Shown here one piece after another: positions 1 through 7,859 of a DNA stretch of 64,000 bases; position 1 is the first letter of the stretch, and each line of letters begins with the position of its first letter. Origin of the DNA: JALHNI01 sp044226365 (GTDB lineage Bacteria; Acidobacteriota; Terriglobia; Bryobacterales; Bryobacteraceae); NCBI GenBank assembly GCA_044226365.1, contig JBGAHE010000007.1, positions 37,515 to 101,514 of the forward strand, given 5' to 3'. The notes under the pieces are model-generated. The model did not search any database. It was not told where the DNA came from and saw only the letters and a program-made list of their open reading frames with translations. The position numbers were made by a program, and so were the translations under genes.

Positions 1-318
1 GATGCGGCGGGCGTTCTCGATGGCGGCGTTCACCTTGAGCTTGTTGCGGATGATGCCGGCGTCGGCGAGGAGGCGTTCGCGATCCTCGTCGGTGTAGGCC
101 GCGACACGGGCGATGTCGAAGGCGTGATACGCGCGGGTGAAGTGTTCGCGCTTCTTGAGGATGGTGAGCCAGGAGAGGCCGGCTTGATTGATCTCGAGCA
201 TCAGGCGCTCGAAGAGTTCCTGATCGCTCGAAAGCGGGAAGCCATATTCGGTGTCGTGATAGTGCCGGTTCCACTCGTCGATGCCGCGGCGGACGGCCGC
301 GCAATAGGTAAGACCCAT
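1..318 (-). CDS. tag: DNA-3-methyladenine glycosylase I, 3' end outside window
   Basis: Base-excision repair glycosylase that removes 3-methyladenine from alkylated DNA in the cytoplasm. The visible 106 residues begin at an ATG at 316-318 and contain the family landmarks in order: a YHDTEYG segment near residue 20, the LEINQAGLSW block with the conserved Glu near residue 45, ILKKREH, and the IIRNKLKVNAAIENA helix. The C-terminal part, including the distal zinc ligands, lies beyond base 1. It is divergent from the secreted esterase that starts 36 bp away, so the two promoters must lie in that short gap. An unrelated glycosylase of the same substrate class (Mpg) lies at 56886. Confidence 0.92.
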   Translation of the reverse strand, partial: MGLTYCAAVRRGIDEWNRHYHDTEYGFPLSSDQELFERLMLEINQAGLSWLTILKKREHFTRAYHAFDIARVAAYTDEDRERLLADAGIIRNKLKVNAAIENARRI

Positions 319-354
319 GGCGCTATTTTCGCAGGTGATAGTCTGTGAAGCGCC

Positions 355-1608
355 ATGAAGCTGACTTTGTTTTTTGCCGCGACGTTGCTGGCGGCGCAGG
401 TGCATCCGTTGCAAGAGGTGGTGGAGGCGGCGCGCACGGATTCGCCGCGGTTGAAGGACTTACTTGCGTCCGGATTGCCGGGACTGAAGGGGCGCGACGG
501 CGTGGCGGTTTGGGGGCAGGACTTTTTGTTCGCGGTGGAAAGCGAACGGCCGGCGACGGTGTCGATCGATCAGCAACCGGCCATGCCGATGAAGAATGTG
601 GCCGGGACGAAGCTTTGGTATCTGGTGCGGACGCTGCGATTGGGGACGACGCATCATTACGAATATTTCGGCGACGGAAAGCCGTTGGGGAGTTATGACG
701 TGGCGGGCTACAACCCGGACTCGTATCCGCAGCCGGGCGTGACACGGGGGAGGCTTTCCGAGAAGAAGACGCATACGAGCAGGGTGTATCCGGGCATGTC
801 CGCCAACTACTGGGTGTATGTGAATGCGGGCGCGGATCTGGAGCGTGGGGCGCCGCTGATGGTGTGGCAGGACGGCGAGACAATCGTCGGCAATGCAGAT
901 TTGCTGCGCCTGCGGCTGCAGATCGTCTCCGACAATCTGGTGGCGAAGAAGCTGATTCCGCCGATGGTGCATGTGCTGATCTCGCCCGGCAGCGGCGGCG
1001 AGGCAACGGGTAACCGGATGCGGAGCGTTCAGTACGATACGGTGTCTGACCGGTATGGGCGGTATCTGCGCGAGGAGATTCTGCCGGAGGTGGAGAAGAC
1101 GTACAAGGTGCGGCAGGATGCCTATTCGCGGGCGATTGCGGGTGCTTCTTCCGGGGCGATCTGCGCGTTCAACGTGGCCTGGTATTTCCCGGGTGATTAC
1201 TCGCGCGTGTTGTCACACATTGGGAGTTATTCAGCGCTGCAATGGCATCCGGAGAAAGGGGTGGAGGGCGGCTATATCGTGGCGCATCGGGTGCGGCGCG
1301 AGGCGCGCAAGAACCTGCGGGTTTGGCTCTCCGATGGGGCAGAGGATATCGAGAACTTTGCGGGGAGTTGGCCCCTGAACAATATTCAACTGGCGAATTC
1401 GCTGAAGATGAAGGGCTATGACTTCCACTTCCGCTTTGGCGAAAGCGCGCACGCGATTGCGCAAGGGGCGATGGACTTACCCGAGTCGCTGGCGTGGTTG
1501 TGGCGGGAGTATGATCCGGCGAAGACGGAGCAGACTTACACGATGGAAGAAACCGAGCGGGTGAAGCCGCTGTTCCGCGTTAAGATTGCGAACCGGGAAG
1601 CATACTGA
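355..1608 (+). CDS. Secreted esterase-family alpha/beta hydrolase (enterochelin-esterase-like)
   Basis: Predicted secreted hydrolase of the putative esterase / enterochelin esterase (Fes, IroE) family. A short hydrophobic signal peptide covers residues 1-15. An N-terminal Ig-like binding domain (about 25-115) precedes the alpha/beta-hydrolase fold. The nucleophile elbow G-A-S-S-G lies at 263-267, giving Ser265; an acidic residue in the SDGAED segment (about 327-331) and His366 in the ESAHAIAQ segment complete a plausible triad. The substrate cannot be told from sequence: siderophore esters, acetylated sugars or feruloyl esters are all possible, and this fold is common in acidobacterial polysaccharide degraders. 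The 3' end overlaps the convergent miaE-like gene by 29 bp. Confidence 0.8.
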   Translation: MKLTLFFAATLLAAQVHPLQEVVEAARTDSPRLKDLLASGLPGLKGRDGVAVWGQDFLFAVESERPATVSIDQQPAMPMKNVAGTKLWYLVRTLRLGTTHHYEYFGDGKPLGSYDVAGYNPDSYPQPGVTRGRLSEKKTHTSRVYPGMSANYWVYVNAGADLERGAPLMVWQDGETIVGNADLLRLRLQIVSDNLVAKKLIPPMVHVLISPGSGGEATGNRMRSVQYDTVSDRYGRYLREEILPEVEKTYKVRQDAYSRAIAGASSGAICAFNVAWYFPGDYSRVLSHIGSYSALQWHPEKGVEGGYIVAHRVRREARKNLRVWLSDGAEDIENFAGSWPLNNIQLANSLKMKGYDFHFRFGESAHAIAQGAMDLPESLAWLWREYDPAKTEQTYTMEETERVKPLFRVKIANREAY

Positions 1609-2209
1609 AGCCGGAGTGGATCCGGGAGCCGGGCGGCTGTTCGGCGATGATGCGGGCTTCGGCCTGGCGCATTTGCTCCCAGCGGACGTCGACATCGTAC
1701 TTCGAGGCCATCTTATAGGCGAGCTTGAGGAAGACTTTGTAGTGGCCCATTTCCGAAGCGAACAGCGCCTGGTAGAACTTGGCGAGTTCGGCGTCCTCGG
1801 TGGTGGCGGCGAGGACGGCGAAGCGTTCGCAGGAGCGGGCTTCGATGAGGGCGGAAACACAAAGACGGTCCAATGTTTCGCCGTGGCGGCCGCTGCGGAC
1901 GAGGGCGCGCAGAGCGCTGGCGTAGGTGCTTTTGTGGCCGCGCTCGAGTCGGCCGCCACGGCGGATGAGGAGCCGGGAGACTTGGGAGAGATGAGCGGTT
2001 TCGTCGCGGGCGACACTGGTCATGGTTTCGACCCAGCCGGGGGTCCAGTCGTTGGGCCAGCGGGTCATCATTTCCATGGCATTTTGGGCGGCCTTCATTT
2101 CGAGGAAGGCATGGTCAATCAGCAAGGCGATGGGATCGGCCAAGGCTTGCGCGCCCCATTCCAAGGGCGTGCGGGAGAGTAAAGGCAGCGTGGCGGCTTT
2201 GTCGAGCAC
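1580..2209 (-). CDS. miaE: tRNA-(ms2io6A)-hydroxylase-like protein (MiaE family)
   Basis: Non-haem di-iron hydroxylase of the ferritin-like superfamily that hydroxylates the isopentenyl side chain of ms2i6A37 in tRNA. The protein has four-helix-bundle ligand motifs: an E-x-x-A segment in the first helix pair (FLEMKAAQN), DETAHL (the E-x-x-H of helix 2), an IEARSCERF helix, and SEMGHYKVF (the second E-x-x-H). The reading frame runs open far upstream; I chose the GTG at 2207-2209 because it gives a 209-residue protein of family length and avoids the divergent gene at 2258, but no good ribosome-binding site marks it. No miaA or miaB is in the window. Confidence 0.8.
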   Translation of the reverse strand: MLDKAATLPLLSRTPLEWGAQALADPIALLIDHAFLEMKAAQNAMEMMTRWPNDWTPGWVETMTSVARDETAHLSQVSRLLIRRGGRLERGHKSTYASALRALVRSGRHGETLDRLCVSALIEARSCERFAVLAATTEDAELAKFYQALFASEMGHYKVFLKLAYKMASKYDVDVRWEQMRQAEARIIAEQPPGSRIHSGFSMLPGSQS

Positions 2210-2257
2210 TGCTTTCAGGTTAACGCGCAGGCGGGCAAACTTGAGACAATCTGGAAC

Positions 2258-3289
2258 ATGAATCGCCGTGCGTTTACCGCCACGAGCATGGCCAGCCTGG
2301 CCGCGGGAGCCGCTTCCATGAAGCCCAATATCAAGTTCGGCGTGGATCTGTTCAGCATCCGGAACTCGAACTTCAGCGCTTTCGAGTATCTGGACCATTG
2401 CCAGAAACTCGGCGCCGAAGTGGTGCATTTTTCGGAGTTGCGCTTTCTGGGCGGCTTGGAGCCCGAGCATCTGAAGAAGGTGCGCGCGCATGCGGAGAAG
2501 TTGGGGATTGCGCTGGAAATCGGGATGCTCTCGATTTGCGAAACGTCGAAGCGGTTTGACCGGGCACAGGGCACGGCGGTGGAGCAACTCTCGCGGGTGA
2601 TCGACGGCGCGCAGGTGGCCGGATCGAAGCTGGTGCGGTGCGTGCTCGGTTCGATGGACGATCGCCGCACGGAGACGCCGCTCGAGCAGCACATCGAGAA
2701 TTGCGTGAAGACGCTGAAGGCGGTGCGCAGCCGCGCGCAGAATGCGGGCTTGAAGATCGCCGTGGAGAATCACGCGGGCGATCTGCAGGCGCGGGAACTG
2801 AAGATGCTGATCGAAGAGGCGGGCAAAGATACGGTGGGCGCGTGCCTGGATTCGGGCAACCCGGTGTGGGCGCTGGAGGATCCGCACCTGACGCTGGCGA
2901 CGCTGGCGCCCTACGTGCTCACCAGCCATGTGCGCGACAGCTATCTGTGGCGCACCGACGAAGGCCTGGCCGTGCAGTGGATGCGGATGGGCGAAGGCAA
3001 CATCAACATCGGGGCGTGGGTTAAGAAGTATGTGGAGCTGTGCCCGGGCAAGGCGCTCTCGATGGAGATCATCTGCTTTGGGCCGCGGATCTTCAAGGTG
3101 CATGAGCCGCAGTTCTGGGAAGCGTACCGGCGGATGCCGGCATGGGAATACTCGCGCTTCCTGAACTATGCCGATAGCGCGAAGCCGCTGCCGCCGTACG
3201 TGAATCCGGCGAAAGACGCGGTGGCCGCGGCACAGCAGGATGATTTGGCGCGCAGCGCGGCATATACGAAGCAGGTGCTGGGACTGTGA
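2258..3289 (+). CDS. Sugar phosphate isomerase/epimerase-like TIM-barrel protein, Tat-type leader
   Basis: Xylose-isomerase-like TIM-barrel protein (AP-endonuclease-2 superfamily). The N-terminus has a twin-Arg start (MNRRAF) followed by a small-residue hydrophobic stretch to about residue 20, suggesting Tat export, though the hydrophobic core is short. Typical barrel segments follow: GVDLFSIR, IAVENHAGD with a metal-site Glu and His, ACLDSGNP and SHVRDSYLW. It is the first gene of a coupled run: its stop overlaps the GTG start of the SDR gene, which overlaps the thioredoxin-like gene. A role in oxidation or isomerisation of sugars or inositols is likely from context, but no specific substrate is visible. 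Confidence 0.78.
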   Translation: MNRRAFTATSMASLAAGAASMKPNIKFGVDLFSIRNSNFSAFEYLDHCQKLGAEVVHFSELRFLGGLEPEHLKKVRAHAEKLGIALEIGMLSICETSKRFDRAQGTAVEQLSRVIDGAQVAGSKLVRCVLGSMDDRRTETPLEQHIENCVKTLKAVRSRAQNAGLKIAVENHAGDLQARELKMLIEEAGKDTVGACLDSGNPVWALEDPHLTLATLAPYVLTSHVRDSYLWRTDEGLAVQWMRMGEGNINIGAWVKKYVELCPGKALSMEIICFGPRIFKVHEPQFWEAYRRMPAWEYSRFLNYADSAKPLPPYVNPAKDAVAAAQQDDLARSAAYTKQVLGL

Positions 3290-4044
3290 ACTTAGCCGGA
3301 CAGACCGCGATCGTGACGGGCGCCAGCCGGGGGATCGGGGAGGCGATCGCGTCGACGCTGATGCGCGAAGGCGCCACCGTGTTTATCTGTGGACGGAAGG
3401 CCGAGACGATCGATGCGGCGGCCGCGCGGCTGAATGAGCGGAGACATGCGGGCCTGGCAATCGGCGTGGCGGCGCATGTGGGCAAGGCGGAAGACTTGAA
3501 GACGTTGGTGGACGCGGCGCAAGCGGCCACGGGCCGCATCGACATCCTGGTGAACAACGCGGCAACCAACATCGCGCAGGGCGATTGCCTGGGCTTTAGC
3601 GAAGTGCAGTTCGACAAGATGGTGGAGACGAATCTGAAGAGCGCCTGGCGCTTGACGCAGGCGGTGGCGCCGGCGATGGTGGCGCAGGGCTCCGGCGCCA
3701 TCGTCAACATTGCTTCGGTGGCCGGGCTGCGTCCGCAACTTCACAGCTTGCTGTATTCGATGACGAAGGCGGCGCTGATCATGATGACGCAATCCTATGC
3801 GCTGGAGTTAGGGCCCAAGGGTGTGCGCGTAAATGCGATTGCGCCGGGGCTGATCCAGACGCAGCTCAGTGAATATTATTGGAAAGACGAAGAACGGCGC
3901 GGCGACTTTATCGGATCGCAGCCGATTCGGCATTTAGGCCAGCCGTCCGAGATTGCGGAGATGGCGCTGATGCTGGTGAGCGGCCGCTCGTCTTACTTGA
4001 CCGGCCAGACGGTGGTCGTCGATGGAGGTTACTTACTCACATGA
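3286..4044 (+). CDS. SDR-family oxidoreductase
   Basis: Classical short-chain dehydrogenase/reductase of 252 residues, the usual family length. It has the nucleotide-binding TGASRGIGEA motif (residues 11-20), NNAAT in the position of NNAG, the catalytic Ser in IVNIAS, YSMTK with catalytic Tyr and Lys, and the C-terminal SYLTGQTVVVDGG signature. It starts with GTG inside the stop of the upstream isomerase-like gene and its own stop overlaps the next start, so the three genes are probably translationally coupled. The substrate is probably a sugar, polyol or short-chain alcohol; an FabG-like role is less likely in this context. Confidence 0.88.
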   Translation: MNLAGQTAIVTGASRGIGEAIASTLMREGATVFICGRKAETIDAAAARLNERRHAGLAIGVAAHVGKAEDLKTLVDAAQAATGRIDILVNNAATNIAQGDCLGFSEVQFDKMVETNLKSAWRLTQAVAPAMVAQGSGAIVNIASVAGLRPQLHSLLYSMTKAALIMMTQSYALELGPKGVRVNAIAPGLIQTQLSEYYWKDEERRGDFIGSQPIRHLGQPSEIAEMALMLVSGRSSYLTGQTVVVDGGYLLT

Positions 4045-4952
4045 AACTACTGGTGCTGTGGCTGACGGCTTGCTCGCTGCAGGCGGCAATTGTGGCGGAC
4101 GTGAAGGCGCTGGCGCAGGCCGGCGATCTGACGGGCGCGGAGAAACTGACTTCGGCTTACCGGGCGCATCAGGGTGTGAATGGCGAGTATGTCGAAGCTT
4201 ATTCCTGGTTAGGCCGCGGCGCGCTGGCGGCGAAGAAATACGATACGGCGCTGGACTACGCGGCGAAGACGCGTGAGTTGGCGCTGGGCTTATTGAAGAC
4301 GCGCGCGGTGGATGCAGACAAGAACCTGCCGATTGGGTTGGGCGCTTCCATTGAAGTGCAGGGGCAGGCATTGGCGGCGAAGGGGCAGCGGTCCGAGGCG
4401 GTGGCTTTCCTGAAGCAGGAGGCAGCGCGCTGGAAAGCGACTTCGATGCGGGCGCGCATTTACAAGAATCTGAACTTACTCAGCCTGGCGGGGCAGCCGG
4501 CGCCAGCGTTGTCGCTGAGGGAGTATGTGGGAGTAAAGCCGCAGCCGCTGACCGCTTATCAGGGCAAGCCGAAGGTCCTGTTCTTTTGGGCGCATTGGTG
4601 CCCGGACTGCAAGGCGCAAGGACCGGTTCTGGCGCGCTTGCGCAACGAGTTTCAGGCGCAGGGCCTGACAGTGATCATGCCGACGCAGCGCTACGGCTAT
4701 GGCGCGGCGGGTGCGGACTTATCGCCGGCGGCCGAGCTGAAGTATATCGACGAAGTGCGGCGGCAGTTCTATCCGGAGTTGGCGGATGCGCCGTCGCCGG
4801 TGAGCGAGGACACGTTCCAGCAATATGGCTGCAGCACGACGCCGACCCTGGTGCTGGTGGATGCGGCGGGTCTGGTGCGGCTGTATCATCCGGGCAAGAT
4901 GACTTACGAAGAGTTACTACCGGAGATCCGGAAGCTGACCGGGCGGAGCTAA
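4041..4952 (+). CDS. TlpA/thioredoxin-like secreted protein
   Basis: Extracytoplasmic thioredoxin-fold protein. The ATG at 4041 overlaps the preceding stop and is followed by a signal peptide (residues 1-14). An N-terminal helical region (about 20-150) resembles tetratricopeptide-like packing. The C-terminal thioredoxin domain (about 165-300) carries WAHWCPDC, a CxxC site with Pro-Asp between the cysteines, and a cis-Pro in CSTTPTLVLV. It is probably a thiol reductase or a client-specific disulfide protein in the periplasm. Overlaps the end of the convergent glycerophosphodiesterase by 4 bp. Confidence 0.8.
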   Translation: MKLLVLWLTACSLQAAIVADVKALAQAGDLTGAEKLTSAYRAHQGVNGEYVEAYSWLGRGALAAKKYDTALDYAAKTRELALGLLKTRAVDADKNLPIGLGASIEVQGQALAAKGQRSEAVAFLKQEAARWKATSMRARIYKNLNLLSLAGQPAPALSLREYVGVKPQPLTAYQGKPKVLFFWAHWCPDCKAQGPVLARLRNEFQAQGLTVIMPTQRYGYGAAGADLSPAAELKYIDEVRRQFYPELADAPSPVSEDTFQQYGCSTTPTLVLVDAAGLVRLYHPGKMTYEELLPEIRKLTGRS

Positions 4953-5779
4953 TGAGCTTTTAGGTAGGCGATGAGGGCGGCGGGGTCGTCGCTGATGATG
5001 GCGTCAACTTTGGCCGCGACGAGGGGCGCCCATTCGGCCGGGGTATTGGCGGTCCAGGGGACGACTTGGAGGCCGGCAGCGTGGGCTTCGCGGACTTTTT
5101 CAGGCGTGACGAGCTTGAGTTGGGGTGAGACGATGAGGGCGCCGGCTTCGTGCGCGCTCTGGACGAAGTCCTGAAGGGGGAAGCTGAGCAAGGCGGAGAG
5201 GCGAATCTCGGGGGCGAGGCGCTTCATGGCTTGAAGCGTGCGGAAGTCGAAGGACTGGACGATGACGCGGCGTTCGAGGTGATGTTTGCGGATGGCGGCC
5301 AGGAGGAGTTGGGCGAAGCGTTCGGGGTCCGGCGTAGCACTGGGGCGGTGGGGGAAGATCTTGGTTTCGACGTTGAACTCGAACTTGCCGCGGGGGGCCA
5401 GGGCGAAGACGCTATCGAGGGTGGGGACGCGGGTGCCGGGTACGGCTTTCTGCTTCGGAAACTGCGGGTTGGCTTTGGCGCCGCAATCCCAGGCCTGGAG
5501 TTCGGCGAAGGTGAGGTCGCGGATGAGGACTTTGGTGGCCGAGGGTCCGACGCAATGGTCGGGGTTGAGTTCGGGATCGTGCGAGACGACAAGGACGTCA
5601 TCCTTGGTGACGGCGACATCCAGTTCGAGCACGTCGACGCCGAGGCCGATGGCGTATTCGAAAGCGGGGAGCGAATTCTCGGGGAGCACGGCGCGCGCGC
5701 CGCGGTGGCCATGGACTTGAATTTTCGGTGCCGCCATCAAGCTGCAGGTTAGCAGCAACATCGCCAAGTGTCGGGTCAT
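4949..5779 (-). CDS. Glycerophosphodiester phosphodiesterase, secreted
   Basis: Hydrolyses glycerophosphodiesters from deacylated phospholipids to glycerol-3-phosphate and alcohol, probably in the periplasm since residues 1-17 form a signal peptide. The GDPD fold is clear: HGHRGARAVLPENS with His25 and Arg26, the metal-binding ELD at 52-54, and SHDPE with His67. The C-terminal segments VVPWTANTP and DAIISDDP are family signatures. Length (276) fits. It is divergent from the SBBP gene; the 86-bp gap between them holds a 12-bp palindrome (AGGAA-TT-TTCCT). Confidence 0.9.
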   Translation of the reverse strand: MTRHLAMLLLTCSLMAAPKIQVHGHRGARAVLPENSLPAFEYAIGLGVDVLELDVAVTKDDVLVVSHDPELNPDHCVGPSATKVLIRDLTFAELQAWDCGAKANPQFPKQKAVPGTRVPTLDSVFALAPRGKFEFNVETKIFPHRPSATPDPERFAQLLLAAIRKHHLERRVIVQSFDFRTLQAMKRLAPEIRLSALLSFPLQDFVQSAHEAGALIVSPQLKLVTPEKVREAHAAGLQVVPWTANTPAEWAPLVAAKVDAIISDDPAALIAYLKAH

Positions 5780-5865
5780 TCATTCCTGAGCATAGCGAAC
5801 GGGCCCAGGAATTTTCCTGACGCGCGGGTGAGCCTTTTCTCAACGCAGGTTCGCGTGATCGGTGT

Positions 5866-7632
5866 ATGCAATTTTTCCTCATCCTCGCCCTGGCGATGGC
5901 GCTGGGCGCGCAAACCCCAAAAGATGACCCGCGGCTGGTTTTCTCCACCTTCCACGGCGGCGACCGTTACGATGACGCAAATGCCGTGGCCGTCGATGCC
6001 CACGGCAATATCTATGTGACGGGCGAGACCGAATCGCGCGATTTGAACGCGACGCCCGTGGGCGGCAAGCCGTTGACGGCGGCCGTGTTCAAGGGCTATC
6101 TGACGAAGTATTCGCCGGGCGGCCAGAAGATGGTGTGGCGCCTGATGATTGGCGGCAGTTCGAATACGGTGCCGCGCGCGATCGCGCTCGATGGGGACGG
6201 CAATATCTATGTGGCGGGCACCACCGGCGCGCGCGATCTGCCGCTGGTGAAGCCGGTGCAGGATCAGCAAACGGGCTTAAACATTGCCTTTCTGATGAAG
6301 TTCGACCCGGAAGGCAAGCTGCTGTTCTCCACCTATTTCGGCGGCGAGCGGAATGAAGAAGGCTTGGCGCTGGCGATCGATTCGATGGGCAGCATTTATC
6401 TCGCCGGGCGGGCGACCTCAACGAAGCTGCCGGTGAAGAATGCGCTGCAACCGGCGCTGGCGGGCGGGGGTCAGGATGCGTTCATTGCGAAGTACACGAA
6501 GGACTATCAACTCGCCTATGCCACTTATCTGGGAGGCACGGGCGGGACGGACAACGTGTCGGCGATTGCCGTGGGGCCAGACGATTCGCTTTACGTGACG
6601 GGTGACACGATGTCGCCGGGGCTGGCGACGGAGAACGCCTACATCAGGCAGCCGGTGAGCTATTCGGGCTATCTGGCGAAGCTTTCGCCGAATGGCGACC
6701 AGTTGAGCTACTTCACCTACGTGGGGTGGAAGGCCGGCTATACGGAGACCCAGTCGTTGACGGTGGATGCCGCCGGCCGGGCCTATATCGGCGGGAACAC
6801 GACGTCGAAGCAGTTGCCGACAACGGCGAACGCGATTCAGAAGGATTATGCGGGTGGCATGCGCGATGCGTTCCTGCTGCGCCTGAATGCGGACGGCTCG
6901 GCGGTGGACTATCTCACCTACCTGGGCGGCACCTTCAGCGGTCCCACCGATCCGGATGAGACGGCGACCAGCCTGAAGCTGGATGCGCATGGGCACGTCT
7001 ACGTCACCGGGCAGACGAATTCGAAGGATTTTCCGGGTCAGCGTCCGCTGCAGCCGGATTACGCGGGCAGCGTCGACGCCTATCTGCTGCGGCTGGACCT
7101 GGACGGGCAGCGCATCATCTACTCGACGTTCTGGGGCGGGACCAAGAAGGACGTGTCGCTGGGCGTGGCGCTGGGACCGGGCGAGAACGCGACGGTGGTG
7201 GGCCAGAGCGACTCGGGCGATCTGCCGCTGTCGGCCACGCCGCTGCAGGCGAAGCCGGGCAGCGCGAATGACGCTTTTGTGGCGCAGATCTGCGATCCAT
7301 GGCCTTACGCGACGATCGGGGGCACGGTGGCGCTGAGCTATGTGCGGGGCGGGACGGTGCCGGAGGTGAGTTTGGAGGCACGGTCGGGATGCAGCGTGAA
7401 GTTCGAAGCGACGAGTCCGGAGACGGAGGTCGCTTGGCTGATGGTGGCGTCGGACGGGTTGAGCTTGCCGATGAAAATGAAGCTGGTGGTGAACCCGGAA
7501 GGGCTCGAACCGGGGGAATATGCAACGAAGGTCCGGATCACCGTACCGGCCTCGTTTGTAAAACTGCTGGAGATTCCGGTGGTGCTGACGGTCTCCGATC
7601 CGCCGCCCACCGCGGACTCCGGCGGACAGTAG
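5866..7632 (+). CDS. SBBP-repeat beta-propeller protein, secreted
   Basis: Exported protein of 588 residues with a signal peptide (1-15) and about seven SBBP-type repeats, recognisable as repeated xAVDxxGNIYVTGxT units (for example NAVAVDAHGNIYVTGET and RAIALDGDGNIYVAGTT). These build a beta-propeller. A C-terminal beta-sandwich region (about 485-588) containing two Cys resembles BACON-like domains. Such proteins are numerous in Solibacter-type genomes; their role is unknown but surface binding or scaffolding is likely. No clear ribosome-binding site precedes the ATG. Confidence 0.82.
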   Translation: MQFFLILALAMALGAQTPKDDPRLVFSTFHGGDRYDDANAVAVDAHGNIYVTGETESRDLNATPVGGKPLTAAVFKGYLTKYSPGGQKMVWRLMIGGSSNTVPRAIALDGDGNIYVAGTTGARDLPLVKPVQDQQTGLNIAFLMKFDPEGKLLFSTYFGGERNEEGLALAIDSMGSIYLAGRATSTKLPVKNALQPALAGGGQDAFIAKYTKDYQLAYATYLGGTGGTDNVSAIAVGPDDSLYVTGDTMSPGLATENAYIRQPVSYSGYLAKLSPNGDQLSYFTYVGWKAGYTETQSLTVDAAGRAYIGGNTTSKQLPTTANAIQKDYAGGMRDAFLLRLNADGSAVDYLTYLGGTFSGPTDPDETATSLKLDAHGHVYVTGQTNSKDFPGQRPLQPDYAGSVDAYLLRLDLDGQRIIYSTFWGGTKKDVSLGVALGPGENATVVGQSDSGDLPLSATPLQAKPGSANDAFVAQICDPWPYATIGGTVALSYVRGGTVPEVSLEARSGCSVKFEATSPETEVAWLMVASDGLSLPMKMKLVVNPEGLEPGEYATKVRITVPASFVKLLEIPVVLTVSDPPPTADSGGQ

Positions 7633-7658
7633 CGTCAACCTCAACGCAACTGAAAACA

Positions 7659-7689
7659 AAAGGCTTCGAGCGACCGGCTCGAGGCCTTT
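7659..7689 (+). terminator. Strong hairpin after SBBP gene
   Basis: A 13-bp stem (7659-7671 with 7677-7689, one G-T pair) closed by a 5-base loop. It begins 27 bases after the SBBP stop. The left arm is preceded by an A-rich run and the right arm ends in TTT, so it could terminate transcription in either direction, but the T-tract on the plus strand is short. It may alternatively be the first stem of the leader described next. Confidence 0.55.
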
Positions 7690-7859
7690 GGCCGTTATGG
7701 GAGGATGCCGGGAGGCCGGTGCCGCCCCGGCAGAGCCCGATATTTTAGGCCTTTCGTCCTAAGTTTCCCCCTTACGTAATCCCAACCCTTCGCCGATAAA
7801 TTAACAGCTATTCTCGGGCGGACTCTCACCCAGTTCACTCCGAAGTATCGGTTCGGCTC
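7690..7859 (+). promoter_or_regulatory. Structured leader of the cellulose operon
   Basis: This 170-base stretch precedes bcsQ and shows further structure: a nested hairpin with outer stem GCCGGG/CCCGGC at 7707-7712 and 7726-7731 enclosing a GGC/GCC stem, and a TTAGG-N8-CCTAA inverted repeat at 7745-7762 followed by a C-tract. I see no Shine-Dalgarno sequence before bcsQ and no match to the conserved blocks of the c-di-GMP-I riboswitch. It may be an RNA element or a promoter with a dyad operator; the sequence alone does not decide. Confidence 0.4.

Noticed and set aside
2210..3103. N-terminal 300-codon extension of the miaE-like frame
   Set aside because: It is antisense to the TIM-barrel gene and has no similarity to MiaE.
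4950..5752. Plus-strand open frames opposite the glycerophosphodiesterase
   Set aside because: They lack any recognisable motif and are codon shadows of a well-supported minus-strand gene.
7633..7859. c-di-GMP-I (GEMM) riboswitch before bcsQ
   Set aside because: The conserved blocks (GCAAACC-like and GCAAAGCC-like strands and the tetraloop-receptor part) are not present by eye.
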